DNA of 64,000 nt from Guyanagaster necrorhizus (Eukaryota > Basidiomycota > Agaricomycetes > Agaricales > Physalacriaceae): contig NW_025064906.1 in assembly GCF_019112545.1 (NCBI RefSeq), positions 183,725 through 247,724 of the forward strand. Reading direction: 5' to 3'. Positions 48,480 to 61,099 of this stretch are shown here, piece after piece. The first letter of the stretch is position 1. Each line of letters begins with the position of its first letter. The notes beneath the pieces are model-generated. The model was not told where the DNA came from. It was given only the letters and a program-made list of their open reading frames with translations, and made no database searches. The position numbers and the translations under genes were made by a program.

Positions 48480-51400
48480 TAATAAGGGTCTTTATATGCA
48501 GAAGGTCTTTTTTCATATACCATTGGTCTTTCTTGTTGCTATACTCCTTGAAATAGACTAAAAACCACTGTTTCCTGTATCAAATCTTATCATTAAGGAT
48601 GGCATCAATTTTATATTCATCTTTATTATCAACCACCACAGGTTTAGGTGGTAGTTTCTGCTGATTAGGGAATTTGGCTTGTTGGAATAGTTTGAGCAAG
48701 GCTTTATTGAAGACTGGATGGATTTTCCAAGTCTTTGGAATGGATAATTTATATACCCCATCATCAACTTTTTTTGTGATCTTGAAGGGCTCTTCATATT
48801 TATCATTTAACTTTTTTATAGTTCTGTCCATCTTCAGATTTTTCATATCTAGCATGACCTGATCTCCTTGTTGATACTTTTTTTCTGATGCTCTTTTCTT
48901 GTCATATTGTTTCTTTATTGAGTCTATTGCTTTTAAGAGTGCTTGTTCTGTCTCATTGTGGATCTTCTTCATTTCACTGTGATGGAGTTTTTTTGGTTGT
49001 TGTGAGTGAATCCTGCTAAGGGGAGCCATTCTGCTCAGTCATCCTACCAGTGATTAATGAATATTCATAAATATTTTTCAATCTCTTGATTGACCCTCTC
49101 TGTTTGTTTATCTGTTTGGGGATGGTATGCTGTCAATGAATTTCCAGTGATTTCAAGTAGCTTGTATAGCTCTTTTATAAACTGCAAGATGAATTGTAGG
49201 TCTTGATCTGAGATGATTTTATCTGGAAGATCATGGTGAGCATATACATGATCTCAAAAAAGTTGTGCCCACTCTTTTGCATTCAAACTCATGTTGGTGG
49301 TGATGAAAATAAGTTCTTTAGGAAATCAATCCACAATGGCTAGAATGGCATCATGTTCTTTGGACTTGGGAAGAGAGCCTATCATGTCTATCAAAATCAC
49401 TTTTCATTTGTCCAAAGAGATCTCATTGGAGTGTAATAGTGTCATCCACTTCTTTGTGCTGGCTTTAGTTCTTTGGCATGTTTGCACCCTTTGATATAGG
49501 CTTCTACTCATTTTCAAAGATTAGACAATCAATAGTTCCAGATGATCAGCTCCTGTGTTTTTGCAATTTCTGGATGTCCTGCTATTGGATGACTATGGCA
49601 GGTGGCTATGATTTTCTCTCATAGCTTGCTAGCTGAGATATACAATCAGTTATGGAAATAGAGTACCCTCTTCTCAAGGGTCCACTCTTTCTCTTTGTTG
49701 TCAATAGCCAACTGTACTGAGTCCTCCATAAATTTTTTTTTTCTTCACACCTTTTTCAAGATTTCAGAGGTAATTGGAAAGATTATAGCATTTGTATAGA
49801 ATATTTCTGGCTTGAGTACTACCATTTCTTCATTATCTTTTTTCCCTTAGTCATAGTCTGCTCTTTGGCTGAGTATGTCTGCCTTTTTATTGGCAGCATC
49901 TGATTTATGATAGAGGCTAAAGTGGTATTTGGCCAATTCTGTTACTTATCATACTTGTTGTTGATTCAGTTTTTGTGGTTTTTTGAAATATTGGAGGTTT
50001 TAGTGATTGGTCCATATTTTAAAATCATACTTGGCTCTCATCAAATAATGATACCATTCATCCAAGACTGTCATTATTGTGAGCAACTCCTTGCTATAGC
50101 TTTCATAATTTCATTCTGTGACAGAGAGTGCTTTTGACAGGTATGCAATTGGTTTCCATTGTCCCTCTTGTTCTTGGCTGAGAATAGCTCTTAGGGTTCC
50201 TTCAGATGCATCTGCTTCAACCTTAAACTTTCTGTCATCAATAGGAATGGCCAGGATGAGATCTGAACAGATCTGGTGCTTGATTTCTAGAAACATCTGT
50301 TCTTGGGCTTTTTTCAACTTCTACTCTGCCTTTCTGGTAAGCTTGGCTAATGGCAAGGCTATTTGGCTATATCCTTCTATGAATTATCAATAGAAGTTAG
50401 CAAATCCTAGGAAAGATTGCAGTTTTTTCTTCTTGGCTGATATAAGCCACTCTTGTACTCCTGCTGTTTTTATGGGATCCATTCATAGCTTTTCTTCAGT
50501 GATAATGAGTTCTAGATATTCTGTTTTCAGAGTTTCAAACTCATATTTTTCTGGTTTTAGATATAATTTATTTTCTCAAAGAATTTGTAGCATCTGTCAT
50601 ATCATGGCTTAGTACTCTTCAAGAGTCTTAGAGAAAATTATTATATTGTCCAGATAAATGGTGATCTTCCCTTGCATGATAAGATCTCAGAAAACATCAT
50701 TCATCATGGTCTGAAAGGTTGCCAGGGAATTGGTGAGTCTAAAGAACATCACTAGCAGCTCAAACAGTCTTTAGTTAGTTCAGAATGCAGCTTTCCATTC
50801 ATCTCCTTCTTTGATTCAGATATTATTATATCTCCACTGGACATCCAGTTTGGTGAAGTACCTGGCTTCTAATAGTTTGTCTATGAGCTTGAAAATTAAT
50901 GAAAGTGAATACCAATTTTTAATAGTAAGATCATTAAGTTTTTGGTAATTCTGAACTGGTTGCAACTTCCTGTCCTTCTTTTTTATAAAAAAGAAGAGGG
51001 AGGCCATGAAAGACTTGAATACTTGGATCCTTCCACTAGTTAGGTTTTCATCCAGAAATTTGTCTAACTCTTTCTGCTCAGCTCTTCCTAGTGGATACAC
51101 CTTGCAGTCCAGATTGGTGTTTGCTTCTAGTATCAGTTCAATGGTATGATCTCATAGTTTTTTTAATGGTAATTCATTGAAGTTTTTCTTGCTAAATATG
51201 TTGATGAATTCTCTGTACTGTCTGGAAACCATCTCTTTGAGGGACTTCTTGAGCTTCTCTGCATATGCTTTGATGACTAACTCATTTGAAGTGGTGCCAG
51301 CTGCCTGGATCTCCATGGCTGGTTGAGGGTCTATCATTAAGAATTGATCTCTCTCTTCCATTTTCTGCCATATTGTTTCTTCTGGTTCATCTTGGTCTGA

Positions 51401-54400
51401 GTGGACTCTCTGTCCTCTGATACAGGTACATTCATCAAAAATGACATCTCCTTTCTTCCAATCTATCTATAGATTATGCTTCTGAAGCCAGTCATGTCCT
51501 AGGAACATTTCTTGGTTGTGGAGATAGATTATAGCAAAGTCTATTTGCTCAATATGCCTATTTTCTGTGATCATTCATAGTTTGCAGTACTCTGATATGG
51601 ACTCTCCATCATTAAGGGTTCCATCTGCATTATATACTAAAATGAGCCTGAGAATTTTTTGGATATTGAATTTATTTCATCAGACAAAGTCTTTATCTAT
51701 AGAACTCTCTATGCATCCACTGTCTAATAAGGCCTTGGTGCTTACCACTTGATGGATGTCTAGTATCTCTAGTTGAATGTGGAGAATGGTTTTATCTCTG
51801 CCTTTTCCTCTTTGTATATACTGTTTTTCTTGTTGCACCTCTTCTAGCACCTATAGTGCTTCATCTTCTCCTATACTTCAGAGTATATTGATCAGGTTCT
51901 GATCAGCTTTCATTTGCTGTTTTGGGTGTATCCACCCTTTTAGCAAGGCCAAGGCTACTGGATTCAGAGATTCTTTTATGGCTTGTAACACTCAGACAGC
52001 TGTGCTTGGCTTCCTCCATCTGATGGTTTTGATTTTTCTTGGTATGGAGTGCTCTTCCTTTGGGTACTCCACTGCTTGCTTGGGCTGGGACTTTCCTGCA
52101 GGGGCTCCATGCCATGTGGATCATTTCATCCTTGGTTCTAGAAGCAACACTTGTGGTATAGGCTCTATTTTTTTCTATTGTTCTTCTTCAGCTTTAGGTG
52201 AAATAATAAATCATATCTTATTGAGCATCACTTGCTCTGTTTGGCTTTCTAAAGCATTTGAGTTTTTTTGTGTATGGTTTTCTTTTTTGAGCAGCAAGTA
52301 TTTGTTTCTGGTACCTATAGAAATAGTTTTAGTAGATACAGTGTCTGGTTTGGAATGTGCTAATTTAATATCATCTGCTTTGGTCAAAAAAGTGTCTAAA
52401 ACTTGCCCATGCATATATTGAGAGGTTACTTGTCAAAATCCTCCTGGAATTTGGTTCTTCCTTCTTTTCTTTTCTCATCTTTAATAGCTTGGTCCAATTC
52501 TTCCTGTGCTTTTTGACTGGCCATTTCTCTCTGGTACATCTGACTCAATTGCTTCCATTCATCATCTGAAAACTTCATTTTATGAATATTTCATGAGGCA
52601 GGAGACTGACTGCTTAACATAATGTTCAGGGTGGATCTTTGAGGCCAAGGTTTGCAGGATTTCAGGCAGGCATGAGATAAGTGCTCTTTCTCTCTGCAAT
52701 TGAAGCATTTTCCTTCCTTTCAAAGTGCATCTATATTCATCAGCTGCTCTTGGCCACCATACACAGTTTCTGTTTCTGTTCTCTTGTTGCTCATAGTCAT
52801 TCCTTTTGAAGCTGACCTGCTAGCAACAGCTTTTCCTCTACTTATAGTGGCTTTTGCTTTCTCATGACCAAGAGTGTTGACTCAATAATTGTAGTCCATC
52901 TTCAAAATCTTTCTTTTCCACTCATTATAAGTGGAGGAAAAATCATTATCCCTATGGACAATGGTATTGTGAAGATTGGACCAGACCACATTTTTGATCT
53001 GCTCCAACATGGCTTTGTGATTGCACATCTTCTCAGCCTGATATGCTAACTCTTTGAATTCTTGAAAGAATTTCTTGGCATCAGTGAAGTTGGCCTATTG
53101 TAAGATATGCCACTTGGTGGCATGAACCTTTTGTTCTGTGTCTAGCTTGAATCATCATTGTATAGCTTCTTTGAATTGTGGATAGGAGAGGTACCTCTAC
53201 CATCCTGTAGTTGGATCATAAAAGTACTGTTTCTGTAAGCTCTACTATTCTTGTGCTGTGTCTTCAAATCAGATTGTACAGAATATTACTTGGTGAGGGC
53301 TGAACCTGGTGGGGCTTATAGAGAAGTAGGTGCTGTACACCTTGAAATATGCTTTGCATTGTTAAAAAAAGTGTTAAGTCCAGACTTTCTCCTTTGAATA
53401 GTACTAGCTCATAGGCTATAGTCAGCTTTAAATTTCTCCAGAGCTCTGTTACATGCATGCCACTGGCCTTCATGTCATCTCAACCAACTACAGATCCAAT
53501 CACAGAAACCCACCAGACTCTGGCCACTCCCTATTATCTATTAATTTTATTTTCACCATTATCATTTCACATCTATATTCCACATTGTAATATCTAGACC
53601 CTGAACTTAGTAGTGAATATTGACATTGGAACCTAATGAAACCTGACTCAGAATTAGCTACCATTAGTATATAAAGTCATGTATAACTATTATAACTACT
53701 CAGTTCAAATATCAACTTGGATAGCCATACACTTTGTACTCACTTCAACTCCTCTCTATCTCATCTGTTGGATTCCACTCCAAAGGATATTTCTCTTTGC
53801 TTCTCTGATAGAACTCCATTCTGTCCATCTAAATCCTTAGGCTCCAACTCAAGGGTAATGTTGCCAATAGCTTCATTGATGCCCACACACTCCACTGGTC
53901 TCTGCATATGCACTCAAACCCACTTGATTAGCACATTTCTAACAGGCTTTATAGTTTTAGGCTCTCACAGAGGTGGAGTGTTGGGCAGTGGAAGCAGCAG
54001 CATTGATGGTAGAGCTGGCTTTTTGAGTCTAAGCAAGGACCACAGCCTTCAGTCATGCTAAGAATGGTCTGGTGGTTCTTCATAGAGTGGAGAAAATAGT
54101 ACTACTGGCTCTTCTCTCTCTTTTTCTTTGCCAGAGGGTGCCAATAGAGCTAAAGGTCCAGCATTTTCAGGCCCTGCTCCAGCAAATAGATGGATGGGTG
54201 TGGCTGAGACTTGCTAAGAAGTCTGCCAGAAAGGATTTTAGCTTCTCCAACTGCTTAGGCTGTTTTCTGCTGATGATAGTCATTCAAATGCATAGTAAGA
54301 GGAAGGAAATGGAGACTCCTAGTGCCTCTTAGCACTTTGTACTACTTCTACTACTCTAGTTTCTGCCCATGCTTTGTCCACTAGATCTCTGGTGTGCTTC

Positions 54401-55010
54401 AGCAGTGCAAGATATCAGAGTCCTTTGCTGATGTCTGATCAGTGGGTATCTGCCATTTGCTGCTCTCTGAGCTGCTGGTAATGTCCAGGCAGATTCTTCT
54501 GCCACATAGGTTTGCCAGTTGAGAATGTATTCATATCCTCTTTCTGGCTTATATAGGTCCATAGTTCCTGATTCAACAGACTGGGGTTTGCTCTCTCTAA
54601 GGCTGTATGCATTGACTCTGAGAATGATCTGACCAATGTTCTGCTCTTGGATTGAGAGGCTTCAGAGCATGCTGGCTGTGAGACTGGACTTGTTCACCTA
54701 CCTAGAGTAAAGCCTGGATAGAGCTTCTGGCATATGCTCTTGATAGTAATTAGCAGTGGAGATGACCATGTTTCTGGTTGGAGGTCAGCTTGTATAGCTG
54801 TCATCCCCTCATACTGACTCTCCCTCATCAGAGGTGGCCAGTTAGATGACAAGAGAGAGAGATTCCACTCCTTCTCTTCTATTTTATACACTTCTGGATC
54901 CTGGAGATTGAATGATATAATCTGTGCTACTGGTGTCTGTAGGTTCTGGGGCCAATGGCTGAATGATGATGCTCTTCTGACTTGGGAGTGCACAGGGTGC
55001 TGATTGAAGA
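48480..55010 (-). pseudogene. Element D gag-pol relict
   Basis: Minus-strand domains in order. A leader frame lies at 54,993-54,694, with gag pieces at 54,640-52,430. The zinc knuckle at about 52,720-52,680 (KCFNCREKEHLSHAC) is intact as CX2CX4HX4C. The protease lies near 51,730-51,690 (ALLDSGCIESSID). Reverse transcriptase covers about 51,110-50,420, with the box YLDN near 50,665. RNase H is at 50,320-49,900 (VEADASEGTLRAILSQEQ). Integrase reaches to the C-terminal domain at 49,029-48,580 (YEEPFKITKKVDDGVYKLSIP). A chromodomain (FKEYSNKKDQWYM) lies at about 48,560-48,510. The open stretches are longer than in C, but stops are frequent. Confidence 0.8.
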
Positions 55011-55242
55011 GCTTGACAGAGGAGATCCACTCTTTATCAGCTCTGCCACTCTTTCAGTTCTCTCCTTCTTCTTTTTTATTCCCTTGGTAACCATAGGTTA
55101 TAGTATCTGATAATTCTGATTACTGTGATGAACAGGCAAGCATCTGTGATAGATGTGGTGACAATGTTTCCAAGCACAGATTTCATATGCTAATTCTTGG
55201 CAAAGTGCTGTTGGACTGAGGCATATAAAGTCTTAAGCTAAT

Positions 55243-55873
55243 TGTTAGACTTTCACTAACACTCACAAATATCTTGCACCACTTCTGCTGGAGTCTGATT
55301 CTGGATTCTGAGTTTGAGTCTGATTTTGATATAAAAGTACAATGAGAATAATAAGATAGACAATAAGGATGTTACAAATAGGAATGAAGAAGTATAGCTG
55401 ATAGAGATAGTCTGCTGTTGGAGGCAAGAGTATTCACACCAGATAATCAGAGAGTTTAGCAGATGTATTAAAACTTAGCTCAAGACTGGGGTACATCAGT
55501 ATGTACTACTGCTTTAAATACTGTCTGAAGAATTTTATGCCCTATAGATGACTATTATCTGCTTTCCATGTTCTCTGCTCATTGTCTGGAATAACAATGA
55601 CTGTGCTCTTGCTTTTGTTTGTCATTGTCACTCTGCTATACCATTGCTATAGTAAGTTTTTCATATGCCACAGTTTCTATTGTATTCAAGATGTGAGATA
55701 GTGATGATTACTGCATTGTTCCTTGTCATCTTATTGTGCATCAATAAATAAGGCATAGTCATAGTGTCATCATGTCTTCATCATCTTTTGTAAGATTGGC
55801 CTGGGGTTGGGATTGATAAGTATCTGCTTACTAAGCATCAGCAGATTATGATTTAAAGACAAAAATCATAACA
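55243..55873 (-). repeat. Element D right LTR (5' LTR in coding sense)
   Basis: TGTTAGACTTTCACTAACAC...AATCATAACA, followed by atagt. Contains an additional stretch (aatatcttgcacc and neighbours) relative to the left LTR. Confidence 0.88.
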
Positions 55874-56040
55874 ATAGTTCTGCAAACAAGCAAATTTTTC
55901 AGCATCAGAAAGAGAAAGCTATGTCACATCACTAGATGATCATTCAGTCTGAAACAAAGCTTTAGCACTATGACCTTTGTAGCCAATGAAGCAGTACAAT
56001 TTCTATTTGATAATATCATTGGTCTCAGCCAAATCTACAG

Positions 56041-56600
56041 TCACATCAGCACAGCCAGAAATAAGATGTCATCTGTTGGAACATGTATATGCAGCAAAGA
56101 ACTGTGAAAGACAGAGTGTATCTCATGCTGTTTGAGTCCAAGAGGTAGCTCCACTTTAAAGGAATCATTGCCAAAATCATGGACTAGTTGATATGAGCCA
56201 ATAAATTTTGGGGTCAGCTTCTGAGCTAGATCTTTTGGGAGTATTAAATGTTGTGTTGAGATATATGCTAAGTTGCCTGTGGCAAAAGGAGACAATTGAT
56301 AGCAATGGTTGGTGTCTCTAGTCTGTTTGACTCATGCAGCTAGAATAGAGTTATATGTGGCAAAGACAGTATGCTTGATCCATAGAGCAAACTCATGGAC
56401 TCCAGAGTAGATATTATTCATTGGCATTATCCACACAACAGAGCAGAGCACTTGGCCATAATTCACATAGAATGGTGTAAGACTACCAAACTCCCTGATA
56501 CAAAAAGGATATGTCTGCTCTTGCAAATTCTTTTATAATCACAAGGGGGAAATCCAGCAGTTCAGAGCAGATCCAATAGAATCCACCTGGAGCAAATGGC
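56041..56600 (-). pseudogene. Element E: integrase C-terminal relict of a different Gypsy family
   Basis: Minus-strand frames 56,526-56,332 (REFGSLTPFYVNYGQV) and 56,295-56,041 (SPFATGNLAYISTQ, then PKFIGSYQLVHDFGNDSFKV and HSVFHSSLLHIHVP) are the end of an integrase of the kind common in basidiomycete Gypsy elements without the A/B-type tail. A stop and a frame change lie between them. The left edge is the insertion point of D, 5' parts of pol are not visible to the right, and no LTR could be defined. Confidence 0.7.
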
Positions 56601-58739
56601 TCATTGGTAGAACAAGCTCTGGCATCTGCTCTTGTGGGCTGATGAGCAGGATACAAGCAGAATGTGAAAGAAATAAGAGAGATAATAAGAATTGCTCTAA
56701 GCTGTCTGCTTATATGATACTAGGCTCAAAGGCTTCTAGGTATGCTTATGGCTTTGGCTTGTAGGAGACTAGCAGAATTTAATTCCTTAGCTTTGTACCA
56801 TAAAAGTTGATCTCTATTTTATCTATAAGATTACCCTTTAAATACTGAGACCCTAAAGGTCCATCCTTTTATCAGCTATAGCTCCTATGAGCATCTAGAG
56901 CATCTCCTTTTTGACCTTCATCCAACTCAGACCAGCATAGTACTACTATTCTGCTCTGCAGATCCACTATTCATGAGTGAATCAGCTACATCTTCTATAT
57001 CTGGTGTCTCATCAAATAGCTTTATAAGGCTATCTGTGTTTGATTTATTTTTGATCAGATAAAGCATCCACCATATGCATGCTCCAGCTGATATGCATCT
57101 GCTCCTAAATGCTAAGGTTGCTCATCAGATGCAAAGAAGAAGTGGACAGCAGAAAGCCCTCTGTCATCATCTTGTGGGTTGTTGATTGCATAGTGGATCT
57201 CTGGAAAGATAGTATCAGTGCTCCATTGCTTGAGCCATAGTGGGAAAAGTGGTTTCTCATTTTGAAGGTGAAATGATGCCTACTGCTCAGCTCTCTTGAT
57301 GCTCTGGCAGATTTAAAGCCAGAAAAACTGAAATTTAGTGCTGATGTGCTTGGTAACAGCTAAGTGACTAAGAGAGGCAAATGAGGAATGAACTCTCAAA
57401 TACCAACATCTAACCACTCAATACACAATCACCAAATACAGTTGAGGTCAGTTGTTTCAAGTATGATAGAAGCACTCTCACAGTCTTAAGTAAAATCAAA
57501 GAAACAGTCAATAAAGACAGTTATTCAACTCTATCTTGCTTTCAAAGATGCAATACTCATGAGAGTAGTTTATAGAAATGTTTAAGTATAATTAGGACTT
57601 AGAATCAACACCATATTGCGCTCCAAATCAACTTAGAATATTCTAAAATCCAATGAACTCTGAAACCCAAATACTAAGTCTATCAAGCACTTAGGCTTGA
57701 CTAGCTGCACTCTTGGCTGGCTAGCAGTCCTCAAAACCAAAGAACTTGTATTCTGATGCCAAAACCCTTATAGTTTGGAATCCAAATTAATCTGAAACCC
57801 AAAATGCAGTTATTATTCCAATCCAATCCTCTCTAAGTGATAAAGCAACTTAAATAAATCACTAAGTCAAAGCAGAACTCAAAATCCATTGTCTCAGAGA
57901 CTAGCTACAGTAGGCTAGAAGGCCTGAATGCAGGGGTGGGTCGCTTGCTTGCTATTTCCCCCCCATTCCCTTCTTTTATACATCAACAACAGGTACAAAA
58001 TCTATAAATAAGGCATTCAAAATAGTATTTCTCCTGTTTTAAAGTGGAATCATACCATTATCTCAGAATGGCAGCACTCCTGGACTCCCCTAGGCTTGCT
58101 CAGACCCACCTGGCCACTGCACAGCTTTATTTTAAGCCTACAGTGCCTGTGGGTACCTAACTCCTTTCTGTCTACTCAGAGTTTTAATTGTCTGAGTTAT
58201 TCTTAGTAGCTTGATTGATCAGGCCTGGTCAAGCCCGGTCAACTGGTCCTATCCACTCTATTCCTCTCAATTCTAAGTCCCTTAGGTCACCTGATATCTA
58301 GAAAATTTAGACTTAGGCATTTGAGTCAAAACTCAGAGTGCTAGCCACAGATCATTGGATCTCTCTTCTTACTACTCCTGAATGATGCTGTCTTTACTCA
58401 ATACTCCACAACTGGCTATGGTATTACCTCTAGCTATCTTAGAATATACTTGTTTTAGTGGCATGTAGAATTGGCCCTATTTGAGATATCATTTCTAAGT
58501 CTAACTTGGACTTAGTATTTTCCAAGGTGTGATGCAGAACTTTTCTAAGTTCAAACCTGACTTAGGACTTTTATCCTTAGGCTATGTTATTTTACAAAGT
58601 CCCTTTTGGACTTATTATTGGTGACTAGCATGACTATCAGCTTAGAGCCTCAGCCATAGTTCTCTACTAGCTAATGATTCTCAGTTACTAGCATATTCTA
58701 GTGTGTTATGCAGAATTTGCAAATTATAGGGCTGGACAT
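56601..58739. other. A+T-rich DNA without recognisable genes
   Basis: No convincing coding frame on either strand. The part 57,500-58,600 is rich in short related words such as gacttagga and ctaagt and contains three isolated CpG sites, which could mark an old LTR or untranslated leader of element E or G. I could not find a partner copy in the window. Confidence 0.35.
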
Positions 58740-60500
58740 ATAGTCTGCATATCACTGGCTGAATGGTGGCATTATTTAATTGGATCAGTCCAGACCTTTG
58801 AAATCTAGACCAATCATCAAAACCTCTGATACTTTTGAATATCACAGAAGCTGAACCAATGACAAGCTCAGTGAGTTACAGAATTATCTGAATATAACTA
58901 TATGCTGCACCACAAAGCTGGTACAGCCAACAAGAAGGCAGATCTGCTCAGCAGAAGGGCAGACCACAACCAAGGAGGAGATGACAACAAGGAGGTCATG
59001 ATTCTGAAGCTGGAGCACTTCTGTATGATGATCATGCCAACAGAAGAAGAGATTCATGAGCACATCAAGAGTGCCACATGAGACACCCACAAATGGGACC
59101 AGCAGATTGCTCCATCACTCAATCACAAGCAAGAAATAAAGAAGGAGAAAGGAATAATCCATTATAACAGGTAAATCTACATTTCTAAGAATCAGACACT
59201 TTGTGGTGAAATAATTGCCACCTGCTATAACCATGCAACTGCTGGACATCCAGGGATTGCCAAGATGAAGGAACTGGTCCTACAGAAATACTAGTGGCCC
59301 AAGATAGGCTAAGATATAGAATGATATGTCAAAGTCTGTGAGACTTGCTAATGAGACAAGTCTTCAACACAACTATGGGCTGCACCACTCCACTCAAATA
59401 AGATCTCATCATCACCATAGACCCACATTTCAGTGGATATGATCACCAGATTGCCAGACTGTACTAGCTATAATGCAATCCTTGTCATAGTTGATTGCTT
59501 CTCCAAAGCAATCATATCAGTCATATGCTCTACTGAGCTGACCTCTGAAGGATGGGCAAAGATCTTATACAATGAGGTGTATGCCAAATATGGCATACCC
59601 TAAGTTGCCATTTCAGACAGGGGCCCACAATTCATATCCAAGTTCTTGGATGACTTATACCAACTCCTGAACATCAAACAGAATGCTTCAACTGCATATC
59701 ACCCTCAAACAGATGGACAAATCAAATAGGCAAATCAAGAGATAGAGAAATATCTCTGCCTCTTCATCAACTATTGACAGGATGACTGGGTGAAATGGTT
59801 GGTGCTTGCCACCTTCTAACATAACAATCACATCCATTCAGCCACAGGCAAAATCCCATTCTTTATCAATTATGGGTGACATCTTCACATCACCCAATCC
59901 AAATGCACACACACTTTGACACCCACATCCTCTGATTTTACCATAACCATAATGAAAATCCACACTGAAACAAAGGCTGCCCTTGAAAAAACCACAGCCT
60001 CAATAAAGAAACAGTATGACAAACATTGCTGTACAGCTTATGAGTATTCAGTTAATGATAAAGTCTGACTGGATACAACAAATCTGCACCTCTCCCATTC
60101 AAAGCACAAGCTAACTGACAAGCAGACCAGACCATTTCTCATGCTGGTCAAAATCAGCATCTCTGCCTACAAATTATGTCTTTTAGTCACCTGAAAAATA
60201 CACAACATCTTTAACAAGATACTGCTAATGCTTTACATTGCACTGGCATTTCCCAACTAAGAATGACCATCTCTGCCTCCACCTGACTTGATTGATGATA
60301 AAGAACATTATAAAATCAACTAAGTATTGGACCATAAATTATGAAAAATCAAGACTAAAGGTGGCAGTATGATGACAACAGTTGACTACCTGGTCAGTTG
60401 AAAGGGCTATAGACCAGAATCAAATCAATGGATAAACAAACAACATATAGATGCAGAGGATGCAATACATGAATACAACCAGAGGTATTGACCAATTTAA
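58740..60500 (+). pseudogene. Element F RNase H-integrase-chromodomain relict
   Basis: Frame pieces match element B closely: HHKAGTANKKADLLSRRADH near 58,915, HATAGHPGIAKMKELVL near 59,237, VDMITRLPDCTSYNAILVIV near 59,437, AISDRGPQFISKF near 59,607, and the chromodomain DYLVS then KGYRPESNQW at about 60,385-60,435. Stops replace Trp, Arg and Gln codons at many sites. Most of these are explained by C to T or G to A. Confidence 0.8.
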
Positions 60501-60611
60501 TAGTTAATATCTTTATGAATCTTATAAGAAGAAGAGTAGGTTATCTGCTCTGGGACACCCAGACTTATCTCTAAATTAGCCATTGGGATGATGGTCTTAA
60601 GGAGGAGATAA

Positions 60612-61080
60612 TATTATGATTTTTCCTCATTTTTATCTTTTATTCAAGAGACTGACTCCTATCTTTGCTTAGTCAGAGTGCTTAGCCAGTGCTTAGGACC
60701 ATAGGATCAGGCTTAGTCATCACAACAATGCCTAGTTGGTCATTGTCCTTTGATGTGATAGTTACCACTTGACAACAGACAATACTTTTTTGTAGGTAGC
60801 TTAACAATACTGGATAAAACACTCTATAATGCCAGGACACACAATTAGGTAGTTATATCTTTAGATGAATGATGACTAGTATATAAGTAGTGTAGCTCTC
60901 ACTGTAGTATCTCCAGCTTCAAGCTAAAGTTTATTCTTCACCATCTTATCTCAAGCCAATTGCAAGGTCTTGCAACATATAGACAAACAGACACATATAG
61001 TGGACTCTGACATGACTGCCTGAATGCAAAGCAGCATCAGTTTATCATGTGTTTCAGTCACATGTTATTTGGGCTTAACA
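60612..61080 (+). repeat. Element F 3' LTR
   Basis: 469 bases, TATTATGATTTTTCC...GGGCTTAACA. Contains agtatataagtagtgtagct at about 60,878-60,897, a probable TATA box that is shared with element C. Confidence 0.82.
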
Positions 61081-61099
61081 CCTATTAGACTAATCCAAG

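Larger units (their letters stand above)
47556..55873 (-). mobile_element. Element D: Ty3/Gypsy chromovirus, CpG-depleted
   Basis: LTRs at 47,556-48,164 and 55,243-55,873 (609 and 631 bases), ends TGTTAG...TGACA/TAACA. Flanks are ataat on the left and atagt on the right, a target duplication with one mismatch. The polypurine tract (minus-strand gaggagaaagtaa) adjoins the left LTR at 48,165-48,178. Coding is on the minus strand. The LTRs differ by an indel of about 20 bases as well as substitutions. Confidence 0.88.
58740..61080 (+). mobile_element. Element F: 5'-truncated Gypsy element of the A/B family
   Basis: Plus-strand coding from the middle of RNase H (ISLAEWWHYLIGSVQTFEI near 58,745) through integrase and chromodomain to a 3' LTR at 60,612-61,080. 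The LTR ends in gggcttaaca, the mirror of B's TGTTAAGCCC, and the polypurine tract aaggaggagataa precedes it. Nothing of gag, protease or reverse transcriptase is present, and no target duplication can be paired. CpG sites are absent. Confidence 0.85.

Noticed and set aside
21835..61080. Intact, mobile retrotransposons
   Set aside because: Every pol frame carries stop codons; even B, the best preserved, is broken in reverse transcriptase and integrase.
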